Origin: Aliterella atlantica CENA595
GTDB taxonomy: Bacteria > Cyanobacteriota > Cyanobacteriia > Cyanobacteriales > Chroococcidiopsidaceae
Length of the DNA: 64,000 nt
Assembly (NCBI RefSeq): GCF_000952155.1
Contig: NZ_JYON01000005.1
Span: forward strand, 124,001-188,000
Direction of reading: 5' to 3'
In this document: in pieces, positions 1 to 8,388 of the stretch
Layout: each line of letters opens with the position of its first letter
Numbering within the stretch: the stretch's first letter is position 1
Made by a program: the position numbers and the translations under genes
Notes under the pieces: model-generated
What the model was told of the DNA's origin: nothing
What the model saw: the letters and a program-made list of their open reading frames with translations, nothing else
Database searches by the model: none

Positions 1-1010
1 CAAATTAAACGCGCGATCGTTGCTTCACTTGCTACCATCAAACCAGTTATCAACTGCTCGGAATTAGCTGTGCTTCTAGTGGTAGTTGCTGTTTGCCATT
101 CAGAAATATCTGCACGCAATACTTCCAGTTGGACTGTTTCCCGATGGTGTTGCAGAATTTGTTGCACAGCAGTTTGAGCAGAATCGATCGCGCTACTAAG
201 ACTAAACTCGATCCGCACTTGCTGAAGGAAGTTAGCTATATTCTGAGTCTGTGCTGCATTTGTACCGGAAGGTACGAGTAACAGCCGCAAACCTTTACCC
301 CCTTCTTGGGGTTTGGGTAGATGTTCTCCAACATGAGCGTTGCAGTTCATTACTTCCAACTGTCCAGATGCTAGAGAACCATCAGGAAAATTGAGAATGC
401 TAATGCCGCAATTTGATTGCTGGATGCAATGATAGCGATCGGGTGTAATTCCCAAAGCTGTGCTAATTAAGGCGCGGTTCGTCCCGCCATGAGTAACAAG
501 TAACAGAGTTTGACCTTGATGGCGCGGTAACACTTCTTGCCAAAATTCTCGCACCCTCTGATACAAATCCAGAGCCGGAAAAAACTTTTGTAGTCTCCCT
601 TGTCTCTCCAAACTCCCAGCGTATTCCATCCAAAACTCATGAGGACGTTGCTTCCACAGGCGATATTCTGCGGGGAAGGTTTCGCGCACGTATGCAAACG
701 CCAACCCTTGCCATACAGGCAGATCGGTTTCGCGCAACTTGTCTGTTACTCTTAATTTGGTATGGCAGGATATGACTTTGAGGATTTCTTGGGCGGTTTC
801 CTGCGCCCGTTTTAGGGAACTAGAATAAATGGCATCAAATGTAATTCCCTTCAAGAACTCGCCAGTTTTTTGAGCATCGCTGCGTCCTAATTGGGTTAAT
901 ACTGACTCATCGCTGCTACCTTGATACAGACCGAGAGCATTGTAGGTACTTTGCCCGTGACGGACTAAAATAACGCGGGTTGCTTGGCAATCTTTATGCT
1001 TCGATCGCAT
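1..1010 (-). CDS. Histidine phosphatase family protein (phosphoglycerate mutase-like), 3' end beyond window
   Basis: Translating the minus strand from the ATG at 1010 gives about 336 open codons to the window edge. The N-terminal domain has the catalytic RHGQS motif near residue 18 and the second histidine motif THGGTNRA near residue 167, so it should act as a phosphohydrolase or mutase through a phosphohistidine. A second region after about residue 230 lacks an obvious RHG motif; cyanobacterial members are often two-domain proteins of about 450 residues, so about 110 residues are probably missing. The start lies inside the end of the upstream ABC transporter gene (17-base overlap) with GGAG 7 nt before the ATG, which suggests translational coupling. 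Substrate unknown. Confidence 0.85.
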   Translation of the reverse strand, partial: MRSKHKDCQATRVILVRHGQSTYNALGLYQGSSDESVLTQLGRSDAQKTGEFLKGITFDAIYSSSLKRAQETAQEILKVISCHTKLRVTDKLRETDLPVWQGLAFAYVRETFPAEYRLWKQRPHEFWMEYAGSLERQGRLQKFFPALDLYQRVREFWQEVLPRHQGQTLLLVTHGGTNRALISTALGITPDRYHCIQQSNCGISILNFPDGSLASGQLEVMNCNAHVGEHLPKPQEGGKGLRLLLVPSGTNAAQTQNIANFLQQVRIEFSLSSAIDSAQTAVQQILQHHRETVQLEVLRADISEWQTATTTRSTANSEQLITGLMVASEATIARLI

Positions 1011-2847
1011 AAGTATCTCCTACTGACGTATCGTTATCAACAATGCTTTGCATCTGATACAAAGTGGCGTAATGACCGCCCAAGCGCATCAGTTCGCTGT
1101 GCGTCCCCTGCTCTAGAATGCTTCCTCCTTCAACGTAGAGGATGATATCTGCCTGTTGTACTGCCCGCAGGTTGTGAGAGATTGTAAACGTCGTCCGCCC
1201 CTCGGTGAGTCTTGCTAAGGCGGCGTTAACAGTGCGTTCGCTAGCACCGTCTAACCCTGTAGTCGATTCGTCGAGGATAACAATCGGCGCTTGACGAATT
1301 GCTGCACGCGCGATCGCAATTCGCTGTCTTTGTCCGCCCGATAGCGTCCCGCCCCGTTCGCCCAAAATCGTATCGTAGCCTTGAGGCAACTGCATGATAA
1401 ATTCATGGGCATTGGCAAGACGAGCGGCTCTTTCTACTTCTTTACGAGTAGCCCCAAGTTTGCCGTATGCTATATTTTCTTGCACGCTAGCAGCAAACAA
1501 AACGCTATCTTGCAACACTACGGCAATTTGCTGTCGCAGCGAGTCTAGAGTGTATTCGCGCAGGTCTTGACTGTCGATTAAAATCCGACCGGAATTGGGG
1601 TCGTAAAGGCGCAGAATCAAGCTAATAAGAGTAGATTTCCCACTTCCAGAAGGACCAACCACCGCTACTTGCTGCCCTGGCTGCACGACAAAACTAATAT
1701 CTTTTAATATCTCTTTGTCTGCGTTGTAGCCAAAAGATACATTTTCAAACTGAATTGCCCCAAAGAAAGGATGTGCCTTTTTCGCCCCTGGTAAGTCGCG
1801 CACGTTGGGTTCATATTCCAGCAACTCCACTACCCTTTCGCCAGAAGCAGTTGCTTTGGCAATTTGTCCGACTTGGGTGGAAAGCTTTCGCATTGGTTCG
1901 AGGGCATTTTTCAAATAAGTCATAAATACCAGCAGTTCGCCAGGGGTTAGTCCTTTGTGCAGAACTACATGAGAACCGCGCCACAATACTGCGGCGATAA
2001 TAATTGCCATCAGAACTTGTACTGTTCTTTCGAGTGCTGCTGAGAGTTTTAATGATGCGATCGCTTCATCCAAACTTTTTTGGTTCTGTGCTGCAAAAAT
2101 GCTGTGGAGCATTTCTTGTAAAGAAAGAACTTGCACTACTTTAATCGCGCCAATAGTTTCGCTGGTTGTTGCTGCTAAAACACCTTCAGAATCGCGGTGT
2201 TGTTTGGCAAAGCTGCGGATGCGACCGATTGTTTTACTTGTTAAGAGAGTTAGTAAGGGAAAGATTGCGGTTGCAACTAATGCTAATTCCCAATTTAGCC
2301 AATACATAATTGCCAACATTCCCAGCAGCAAGATAATGTTGGTCAGCAGAGGTAAGGCAGTTTTGACCGTCACCAGCCGCATCTTTTCGATGTCTGCTGT
2401 GACGCGAGTAATTAAATCGCCACTTTTATGTTGTTGGTGAAAAGAAAGAGAAAGACGCTGCAAGCGATCGAAAACTTGACCGCGTACCTCAGATAATACT
2501 TCTACAACAGCTAAAGACATCCCATAGGTGCTGAGATATGCTGCCATGCTACCTATTCCAGTTATCCCCACGATCGCTAGTGATGATATCGCTAGCAGCA
2601 TGACCGCACTAAGACCGAAGCTGTTAGGAATATTGGTATTACTATGTGCTGGAATTAAAATATTGTCAAAAACATATTTTAGGGGCCAGGGTTCTAGTAG
2701 GCGTAAACCAGTTTCAATTAGTAGCGCAAAAAAAGCACCAATAATTGTGAGCCTCTGTTTGCGAATATACGGGGAAAACTTACCCAAAATTCGCATGACC
2801 CCTGGTATCACTCCTTTTAAATCTTTTTCTTTGGGGCGCTGACCCAT
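994..2847 (-). CDS. ABC transporter, fused permease/ATPase (MsbA-like exporter half-transporter)
   Basis: 617 residues, normal for a type IV exporter half-transporter. The N-terminal 330 residues contain about six hydrophobic segments (the first near residue 36). The ATPase domain follows with Walker A GPSGSGKS, signature LSGGQRQR, Walker B IVILDES and the H-loop histidine in TISHNL. It should act as a membrane homodimer exporting a lipid, glycolipid or drug. AAGGAGA 9 nt before the ATG supports this start. It is third in a minus-strand operon after two glycosyltransferases, so export of a glycosylated lipid or polysaccharide precursor is a reasonable inference, not a demonstrated role. Confidence 0.9.
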   Translation of the reverse strand: MGQRPKEKDLKGVIPGVMRILGKFSPYIRKQRLTIIGAFFALLIETGLRLLEPWPLKYVFDNILIPAHSNTNIPNSFGLSAVMLLAISSLAIVGITGIGSMAAYLSTYGMSLAVVEVLSEVRGQVFDRLQRLSLSFHQQHKSGDLITRVTADIEKMRLVTVKTALPLLTNIILLLGMLAIMYWLNWELALVATAIFPLLTLLTSKTIGRIRSFAKQHRDSEGVLAATTSETIGAIKVVQVLSLQEMLHSIFAAQNQKSLDEAIASLKLSAALERTVQVLMAIIIAAVLWRGSHVVLHKGLTPGELLVFMTYLKNALEPMRKLSTQVGQIAKATASGERVVELLEYEPNVRDLPGAKKAHPFFGAIQFENVSFGYNADKEILKDISFVVQPGQQVAVVGPSGSGKSTLISLILRLYDPNSGRILIDSQDLREYTLDSLRQQIAVVLQDSVLFAASVQENIAYGKLGATRKEVERAARLANAHEFIMQLPQGYDTILGERGGTLSGGQRQRIAIARAAIRQAPIVILDESTTGLDGASERTVNAALARLTEGRTTFTISHNLRAVQQADIILYVEGGSILEQGTHSELMRLGGHYATLYQMQSIVDNDTSVGDTYAIEA

Positions 2848-2912
2848 TTAATATTTCTCCTTGCTTTCGATTAGTTGTTGAATTTTAGGCAATATATATA
2901 AGGTTTAGAATG

Positions 2913-4100
2913 TCAAACTATGCTAAGAGCAGGCGCTTTGCTTAAGAATTTCTGCAAAAAAATAGCTGTATTCTCAGAACCTTGGAGGTCGAATTTTTGT
3001 AAATTATTCAAGATTTTTATCTGTATGCAGTTGATAACTTTTTCAGCTAAGTGTAAGGGCGATAAATCTTCAGGACAAATACTGCTAACAATTCCTAATT
3101 TTTCTAGCTTTTGCGTCCTATGTAATTGTTCTTTATCTTGGCACTCGTGACCGATAGGAACTACAATAGCGCGGACACCTGTACTAAGAATATTCATTGT
3201 CGTGTTGTAGCCGCTAAGACTAATAGAAATATCGGCTGTATTCATGTAATCAAGCAGTTGAGAAGTGTAGGTTTCTATCTGAATATGACTGCGATCGCCT
3301 GCTAATTTTCTTAGTTTTGCTACCTTCTCTACTGGCAGAAATGGACCAGTAAATATTTTGATGACGTGAGGTAGTTTTTGACTCAAAATTGCACTCGATT
3401 CAATTAAAGTTTCTAAAACTTCAGAGCCAATCCTCCCGCCACCTATACTTGCTAAAATTTTAATTTTGCCTGAAGCATCATCCCACATATTAGCGCTGGC
3501 AAAATTACCTATTGCTGGCTGCGTCACAAAACCAGTGTGGATTACTTCAGCTTTAATTTCTCGATATCTAGCGAAACTATCGGAAAACTTTTGAAACTTT
3601 GCATCAGCATGAAATAGTAACAGATCGAAATACTCATTCATCAAATTACAGATAGTTTCTGCTTCTTCTGGTTCGCTTTCCTTGCCAATTACGTCGCGCA
3701 GGCTAGAAACTATTTTTGTATTTGGACTTGTGGCTTTTAGATGTTCTACTAAAGGAATTAACTCAAAGAGTAATTTGTGTCTGCCAAAGGGAAAAAACTC
3801 TGTAATTAAGCAGTCTGGCTGGATGCGATCGCATTCGGCAATTAGTAAGTTTTTTCTAGCTGCTTTTACTTCTTCAACACCAAACAGGCTATCGCCAACT
3901 GTAAATTTTCCTGCCTCTAGCCATAATGCAGGTAGTTTAATTACTTCTACTTGTGGCGGTAGCTCAAAACCTGGAATTTCAGGACCACCAGTAATGAAAT
4001 AAACTTGAAAATAGTTTGCTAAACTCCGCACAATTTGGGAGCTACGAACTAGATGTCCCATGCCACTTAAATATTGGCAGTAAAACATAATTTTTTTCAT
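2913..4100 (-). CDS. GT28/MurG-like glycosyltransferase
   Basis: 395 residues. The N-terminus (YCQYLSGMGHLVRSSQIV) has the glycine/histidine loop of the GT-B fold, and the C-terminal half contains IKILASIGGGRIGSE and a nucleotide-sugar site region (ADISISLSGYNTTMNIL...PIGHECQDKEQ) resembling MurG and UGT enzymes. It should transfer a sugar from a nucleotide donor at the cytoplasmic face. AGGAG 7 nt before the ATG supports the start. It is 29 bp downstream of a related gene with the same architecture, so the two are probably diverged duplicates acting in one pathway. Acceptor and sugar unknown. Confidence 0.8.
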   Translation of the reverse strand: MKKIMFYCQYLSGMGHLVRSSQIVRSLANYFQVYFITGGPEIPGFELPPQVEVIKLPALWLEAGKFTVGDSLFGVEEVKAARKNLLIAECDRIQPDCLITEFFPFGRHKLLFELIPLVEHLKATSPNTKIVSSLRDVIGKESEPEEAETICNLMNEYFDLLLFHADAKFQKFSDSFARYREIKAEVIHTGFVTQPAIGNFASANMWDDASGKIKILASIGGGRIGSEVLETLIESSAILSQKLPHVIKIFTGPFLPVEKVAKLRKLAGDRSHIQIETYTSQLLDYMNTADISISLSGYNTTMNILSTGVRAIVVPIGHECQDKEQLHRTQKLEKLGIVSSICPEDLSPLHLAEKVINCIQIKILNNLQKFDLQGSENTAIFLQKFLSKAPALSIV

Positions 4101-4129
4101 AACTGACTCCTAAGACACAAACTAGGTTT

Positions 4130-5380
4130 CTACACTGCCGAGCGATCGCTAGCTAGAGCTAGTATTGAAGTAGATTTTTGATAAATTTGGTTCAGCTTTT
4201 GTTCGCAAGCTTTTTGAGACATGAGCTTGAGTAAATTATCTTGTACGCGCTCTAAACCATTCATGTCTAAATTAAACTTTGGTGGTTGCTGTTTGAACCG
4301 CTCTAAAAGCACGTTCATTAATGTTTCAGGATTGATATTATCTGGCGCAACCGCTGCAAATAAGCCCAAGCCTGCCATTTTTTCGGCTCTTATTGATTGT
4401 TCCTTTGATGGTCTACTACGCGGTATAATTACCGCTAGTTTTTCTGCGGACAAAATTTCACAAATAGTATTGTATCCAGCCATAGATACAACCATATCTG
4501 CTGCATTTATATAGCTCATTAAATCGTCTGTAAATTCCCCAATGTGAATTTGAGGATTATTTTTAGCTGCCCGTTCTACAAGTTTTTTTTGTGCTAAAGG
4601 CATTTCAGGACCGCAAATAACCAAACTTTTAATTCGGTACTTTTCTGGTAATAGTGCTATAGCTGACAAGTAAGTATTTACCAATTCATAACCATCTTCT
4701 CCACCTCCAGGAGTTACTAAAACTAAGCGCTCTTTCTGCGTTACTTGTAATTCTTTGCGGATATGGGTACGGCTCTTTTGACCTGGTTGGCGGTGCAAAT
4801 AACCGCAATAACGTACTTTGTTGGCAATGGTAGATGGAAATTTGTATTCTCGTACGGGGTCGAAAACTTCCGGTACGCCAACTATTTGTACTTGATGGTA
4901 AAACTTGTCAATCGCCTTGTAAAAGTCATTTTTTTGCCAGTCTGCGATTGTTTTTTCTGGGCAATCTAGAATATCTCGTAGTAACAATACTAATTTTGTT
5001 TCAGGCAGCTTTGTTTGTAAATAATTGAGAGTACCTTGCAATTCATTTTTTAACCCGTAGGGTTTCTTGTCTACTAAAAAGATGTCTGGCTGAAAAATAA
5101 CTGCTGCTGATAAAATTAATTCCGATCGCATTTCGACGATCTTCTCAACATCCATCCCTAAATATTTTGCCGCAACCTCACCTGTTGCGCCTCGATTTAG
5201 GCAGGGTAACTTGATATAATCAAGTCCTTTGGGCAATCGAAAGCCCTGAAGCATGGGCGAACCTGATAGTAATAAAATCGAAAGTTCAGGAATTGCACTT
5301 ATTAAATGTTCGCAGATTGCTAGCATTCTCCGAATATTTCCAAGTCCAAATGCGTCGTGGGAATATACCAGCAGTCGCAT
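4130..5380 (-). CDS. GT28/MurG-like glycosyltransferase, first gene of operon
   Basis: 416 residues from the chosen ATG, where AAGAGGA precedes by about 7 nt; an upstream in-frame start would add 12 residues without homology to its paralogue. The start MRLLVYSHDAFGLGNIRRML carries the GT-B N-terminal loop. LVTPGGGEDGYELVNTY and ADMVVSMAGYNTICEIL...IPRSRPSKEQ match the donor-binding half. The adjacent downstream gene is clearly related in motif order and spacing. Likely a cytoplasmic or membrane-peripheral glycosyltransferase working with its neighbour and the ABC exporter. Acceptor not deducible. Confidence 0.8.
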   Translation of the reverse strand: MRLLVYSHDAFGLGNIRRMLAICEHLISAIPELSILLLSGSPMLQGFRLPKGLDYIKLPCLNRGATGEVAAKYLGMDVEKIVEMRSELILSAAVIFQPDIFLVDKKPYGLKNELQGTLNYLQTKLPETKLVLLLRDILDCPEKTIADWQKNDFYKAIDKFYHQVQIVGVPEVFDPVREYKFPSTIANKVRYCGYLHRQPGQKSRTHIRKELQVTQKERLVLVTPGGGEDGYELVNTYLSAIALLPEKYRIKSLVICGPEMPLAQKKLVERAAKNNPQIHIGEFTDDLMSYINAADMVVSMAGYNTICEILSAEKLAVIIPRSRPSKEQSIRAEKMAGLGLFAAVAPDNINPETLMNVLLERFKQQPPKFNLDMNGLERVQDNLLKLMSQKACEQKLNQIYQKSTSILALASDRSAV

Positions 5381-5579
5381 TGTTGATGTCCTCTTTCTAG
5401 GGGGCGTTAATTGCAATCGATTAAAGGCGATCGCACTTTGGTAACTTACGATTTATTTTTTATCTATCCACATCTTTACAGTTTGTGATGAATTGACAAT
5501 GAATGTTTAATGAGAAGATTTTCATGAGAAAATCCTTAGATTTTGGATTTAATTGTTATCGTTGCATAACCAAAAAATA

Positions 5580-5606
5580 ATAGAGACGCAAATTTCACGC
5601 CTCTAT
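5580..5606. terminator. Imperfect hairpin downstream of receiver gene
   Basis: ATAGAG pairs with CTCTAT through an imperfect 10-bp stem around AAATTTC. It lies 25 bp past the stop of the minus-strand response regulator and may end its transcript. It resembles the GAGACG-type hairpins elsewhere in the window but is more degraded. No long U-tract follows, so the terminator role is only possible. Confidence 0.35.
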
Positions 5607-5630
5607 CACTTGTCCTTTTAACTAGAAGGA

Positions 5631-6017
5631 TTATTTTAAAGAAGTTGCAGATTTTCCAGCAGCAGCCAACTGCGATCGCACGCACTCCAATAGACAATTG
5701 AACGCAAAAGGCTTGGTGATGTAATCGTTTGCACCAGCTTGCAAAGCAGCCTGTTTGCTTTGCAAATCGTCGCTAGCAGTCATAATCACAATTGGTAACA
5801 CTTCTCCTTTGCTGCGTAGTTCTTTCATTACCTGCCAACCGTCTTTAATTGGTAGACCAAGATCGAGGAGCAGCAAGTCAACCTTACTAGATTGAGCTAT
5901 TTCAAGCGCCTGCGCGCCGTCAGTAGCGATAAACGTGCTGAAGCCATACTTATGCAGTCCCTTTTCCACAAATGCGGCTAAACGGGCTTCATCTTCCACA
6001 ATCAAAATTTGACTCAT
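5631..6017 (-). CDS. Single-domain response regulator (CheY-like receiver)
   Basis: 128 residues starting MSQILIVEDEARLA; this ATG places the receiver at the normal N-terminus, whereas an upstream in-frame start would add 41 unrelated residues. The acidic pair ED, the phosphoacceptor aspartate in LLLLDLGLP, the T in IVIMTAS and the lysine in YITKPF are all present. No output domain follows, so it would signal by protein contact or act in a phosphorelay. It is downstream of a HAMP histidine kinase on the same strand, with 283 bp between them, so they may be partners, though the gap is long for a tight operon. Confidence 0.85.
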   Translation of the reverse strand: MSQILIVEDEARLAAFVEKGLHKYGFSTFIATDGAQALEIAQSSKVDLLLLDLGLPIKDGWQVMKELRSKGEVLPIVIMTASDDLQSKQAALQAGANDYITKPFAFNCLLECVRSQLAAAGKSATSLK

Positions 6018-6300
6018 ATTGCCACGCCATACCTCATTTAAGGTAGTCGGTAGATAAAAATAATTTTTAGCGAGAATCAACTGTCTTAATCTTGCATAAA
6101 TATCTATGCAGATTTCTAGCCGCGATCGCTCCTGGCTCAAACGCTCTATACCTTAGTTCTAAAGATTTTTGAATTGAGCAATAAAACAATTTTGTTAACT
6201 CTTAGTAATTATCTCTTTACTTTCCAGTCTGACTGCCGCAGATAAGATGGAAATGAAATCTTAATGAGAAACTTTTCATCTCTAGCTAGCTGGCTCGATA

Positions 6301-7848
6301 TCAACTTTTTTGCATCAGCCTTTTTGTTGATTTTGGTATTTCTATAGGCAAGGTGATGGTGAATGTAGAACCATTACCAAGCTGACTTTGCAATAAAACT
6401 TGTCCGCCGTGAGCTTCTACAATTGCTTGGACGATCGATAATCCCAATCCAGCACCTTCAGAACGACGGCGACTGTTAGCAGCACGGGCAAAGCGTTCAA
6501 AAATTCTTTCTCGATCTGCAGGTGCGATTCCTTCTCCAGTATCGCGCACCCAAAAACTAATTTTGCTCTTTCCTACTGCCGAGCCAAGGGCGATCGTATC
6601 AGTTTCGGTTGTATGTTGGGTAGCATTTTGCACTAAATTCATCACCGCCTGAGTCATGCGCTGGCGATCGCCAACAAGTTGCCCTTTGGCTACACTATCT
6701 AATTGCCAGTTACGCTGCGCTAAGGCTTGTGCTTTAGCAAATAACTCTTCAGTAAAAGATGAAAGTTCGACAGTTTCTAACTGCAAAAAATCTGGACGCT
6801 CTGCCTTTGCCAGTAAAATCATGTCATTGACAAATCGGCTCATGCGGTCTAGCTCATCCATCACTAACGCCAGAGTTTCCCGCACTTCTTCGGGGTTATC
6901 GCCCATTAATTCCAAATGCCCGCGCACGATCGCAATTGGCGTGCGGAGTTCGTGTCCAGCATCGTTAATAAACTCTTGCTGGCTGGTAAAAGCGGATTGC
7001 AGTCTATCCATCATTTCATTGAAGGTAGTTGCCAATTCTGCTATTTCGCCTTTACCACTGACAGAAATACGGCGATCTAACTCAAATTCACCAATCTTGC
7101 GAGTTGTTTGCGTTAGCGAGTGCAAAGGAGCCAAAACCTGCCGAGAAGCAATCCAAGCTAGTAATAATGCTAGAAGCATGACTGATGCACCAACTTGAAA
7201 CAGCGCTAGTACAGCTTCTAAAACTTCTCCCCGCTCCCCAGCAGTGGTATGAGCGAGGACAAGGATGCCGGAAATTTTGCCATCGATCGCAACTGGTTTG
7301 GCTGTGTAAAGAACGCTGCCAATATTTGGGTGTTGGGGAAACTCCTTTTGACCTTGCTCTGAGCGAGTTAAATTTGCCCAATATTGGATCGATTGAGAAT
7401 CGGCAGCAAGTACATTTGGTATTGCTCTGGGACTAGATTTATAAAATTCTCCGTCAACTATTGCAATCAAAAAAGTATCGTCTTCTGGTAGCTGATGACC
7501 GAGATAAGCATCGAAAAACTTTTCCAAATCTTGCTTTGTTCTGGGAAGTCGAGCCAAGTCTTTGTCTGCTTGTTTGAGCAGATTAACTGCATCTATAATT
7601 TGTTTGTCTTCGCGATCGCCATCTTCACTATCCTCACCAATTAATCTGGTAAATATGTCCATCTTTTCCGTTAGTTCCCGATGAACGCGATCGTTGACTC
7701 GTTCGTGAAGCACATGACGAAATGCAGGAATGAAGACTGCGAAGATCGAGCCAATTGTCAGCAAATACCATAACAGAATCCGAGTACGTGCTGCCCAAAA
7801 AAAACCTTTGGCTCCAAAAATTTGTTTTAACTGTTGAGAAAATGCCAT
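6301..7848 (-). CDS. Membrane sensor histidine kinase (HAMP-HisKA-HATPase)
   Basis: 515 residues. Two membrane segments (about 23-42 and 213-235) bracket an extracytoplasmic sensor region. A HAMP linker, the H-box HELRTPIAIVRG with the autophosphorylated histidine, the N-box QNATQHT and the G-boxes DTGEGIAP and GAGLGLSIV follow. All catalytic motifs look intact. The architecture is that of OmpR-class kinases, but the nearest regulator is a receiver without a DNA-binding domain. The stimulus cannot be read from the sequence. Confidence 0.9.
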   Translation of the reverse strand: MAFSQQLKQIFGAKGFFWAARTRILLWYLLTIGSIFAVFIPAFRHVLHERVNDRVHRELTEKMDIFTRLIGEDSEDGDREDKQIIDAVNLLKQADKDLARLPRTKQDLEKFFDAYLGHQLPEDDTFLIAIVDGEFYKSSPRAIPNVLAADSQSIQYWANLTRSEQGQKEFPQHPNIGSVLYTAKPVAIDGKISGILVLAHTTAGERGEVLEAVLALFQVGASVMLLALLLAWIASRQVLAPLHSLTQTTRKIGEFELDRRISVSGKGEIAELATTFNEMMDRLQSAFTSQQEFINDAGHELRTPIAIVRGHLELMGDNPEEVRETLALVMDELDRMSRFVNDMILLAKAERPDFLQLETVELSSFTEELFAKAQALAQRNWQLDSVAKGQLVGDRQRMTQAVMNLVQNATQHTTETDTIALGSAVGKSKISFWVRDTGEGIAPADRERIFERFARAANSRRRSEGAGLGLSIVQAIVEAHGGQVLLQSQLGNGSTFTITLPIEIPKSTKRLMQKS

Positions 7849-8019
7849 TTTCGCCTCAATTTGCTTGGATCGATCGCAATTTCTAACAAACTAAGTGAAA
7901 ATCTAACTATACCTCATGTTTTACATCAATTTGTACCAAGCCGAGCCAGCTTCAGTCAGTCGTTTGCTATAAAAGCTAGATAAAATTGAGATAGTTCTTC
8001 TGTAAGAGCGATCGCACGA

Positions 8020-8388
8020 GTGAAAACAGCAACTTGTCCCCGCTGCCATCAAAGTATCGATTCTCAAGCTGTTGCTTGTCCTTATTGTCGTACAAATTTG
8101 AAAGCTTTCGGTCATCCTGGCATTCCCTTACATCGTGCAGTAGGTACAGAGTTTCTGTGCGATACCTGTACCTATCATGCAGACGATACCTGCAATTTTC
8201 CCCAACGTCCTTATGCTCAAGAGTGTACTTTGTACCAGGATGTCAATCAAAGTCACTTAGACGCACAGCAAAAACCATACGCAGGTAGCAAAGCCGCTAA
8301 TCTCAAAAGTTGGATTAGACGCAATCAAGGATCAATCATCCTGCTCGTTATCTTATTTGTCAGTTTTCTAGTTGCTTTAAGACTTTAG
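8020..8388 (+). CDS. Zinc-ribbon protein with C-terminal membrane anchor
   Basis: 122 residues from a GTG start; the next residues give CPRCHQ...CPYC, a complete CxxC-x11-CxxC zinc ribbon at residues 6-23. A second cysteine cluster (CDTCTYHADDTCNFP...EC, about 47-68) looks like another metal site. Residues 103-120 are hydrophobic and should anchor the C-terminus. The stop codon overlaps the stop of the convergent kinase gene by 3 bases. I recognise it as a conserved cyanobacterial type but know no function. Confidence 0.75.
   Translation: MKTATCPRCHQSIDSQAVACPYCRTNLKAFGHPGIPLHRAVGTEFLCDTCTYHADDTCNFPQRPYAQECTLYQDVNQSHLDAQQKPYAGSKAANLKSWIRRNQGSIILLVILFVSFLVALRL

Noticed and set aside
6018..6140. 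Longer response regulator start
   Set aside because: The 41 additional residues precede the conserved receiver start and resemble no domain.
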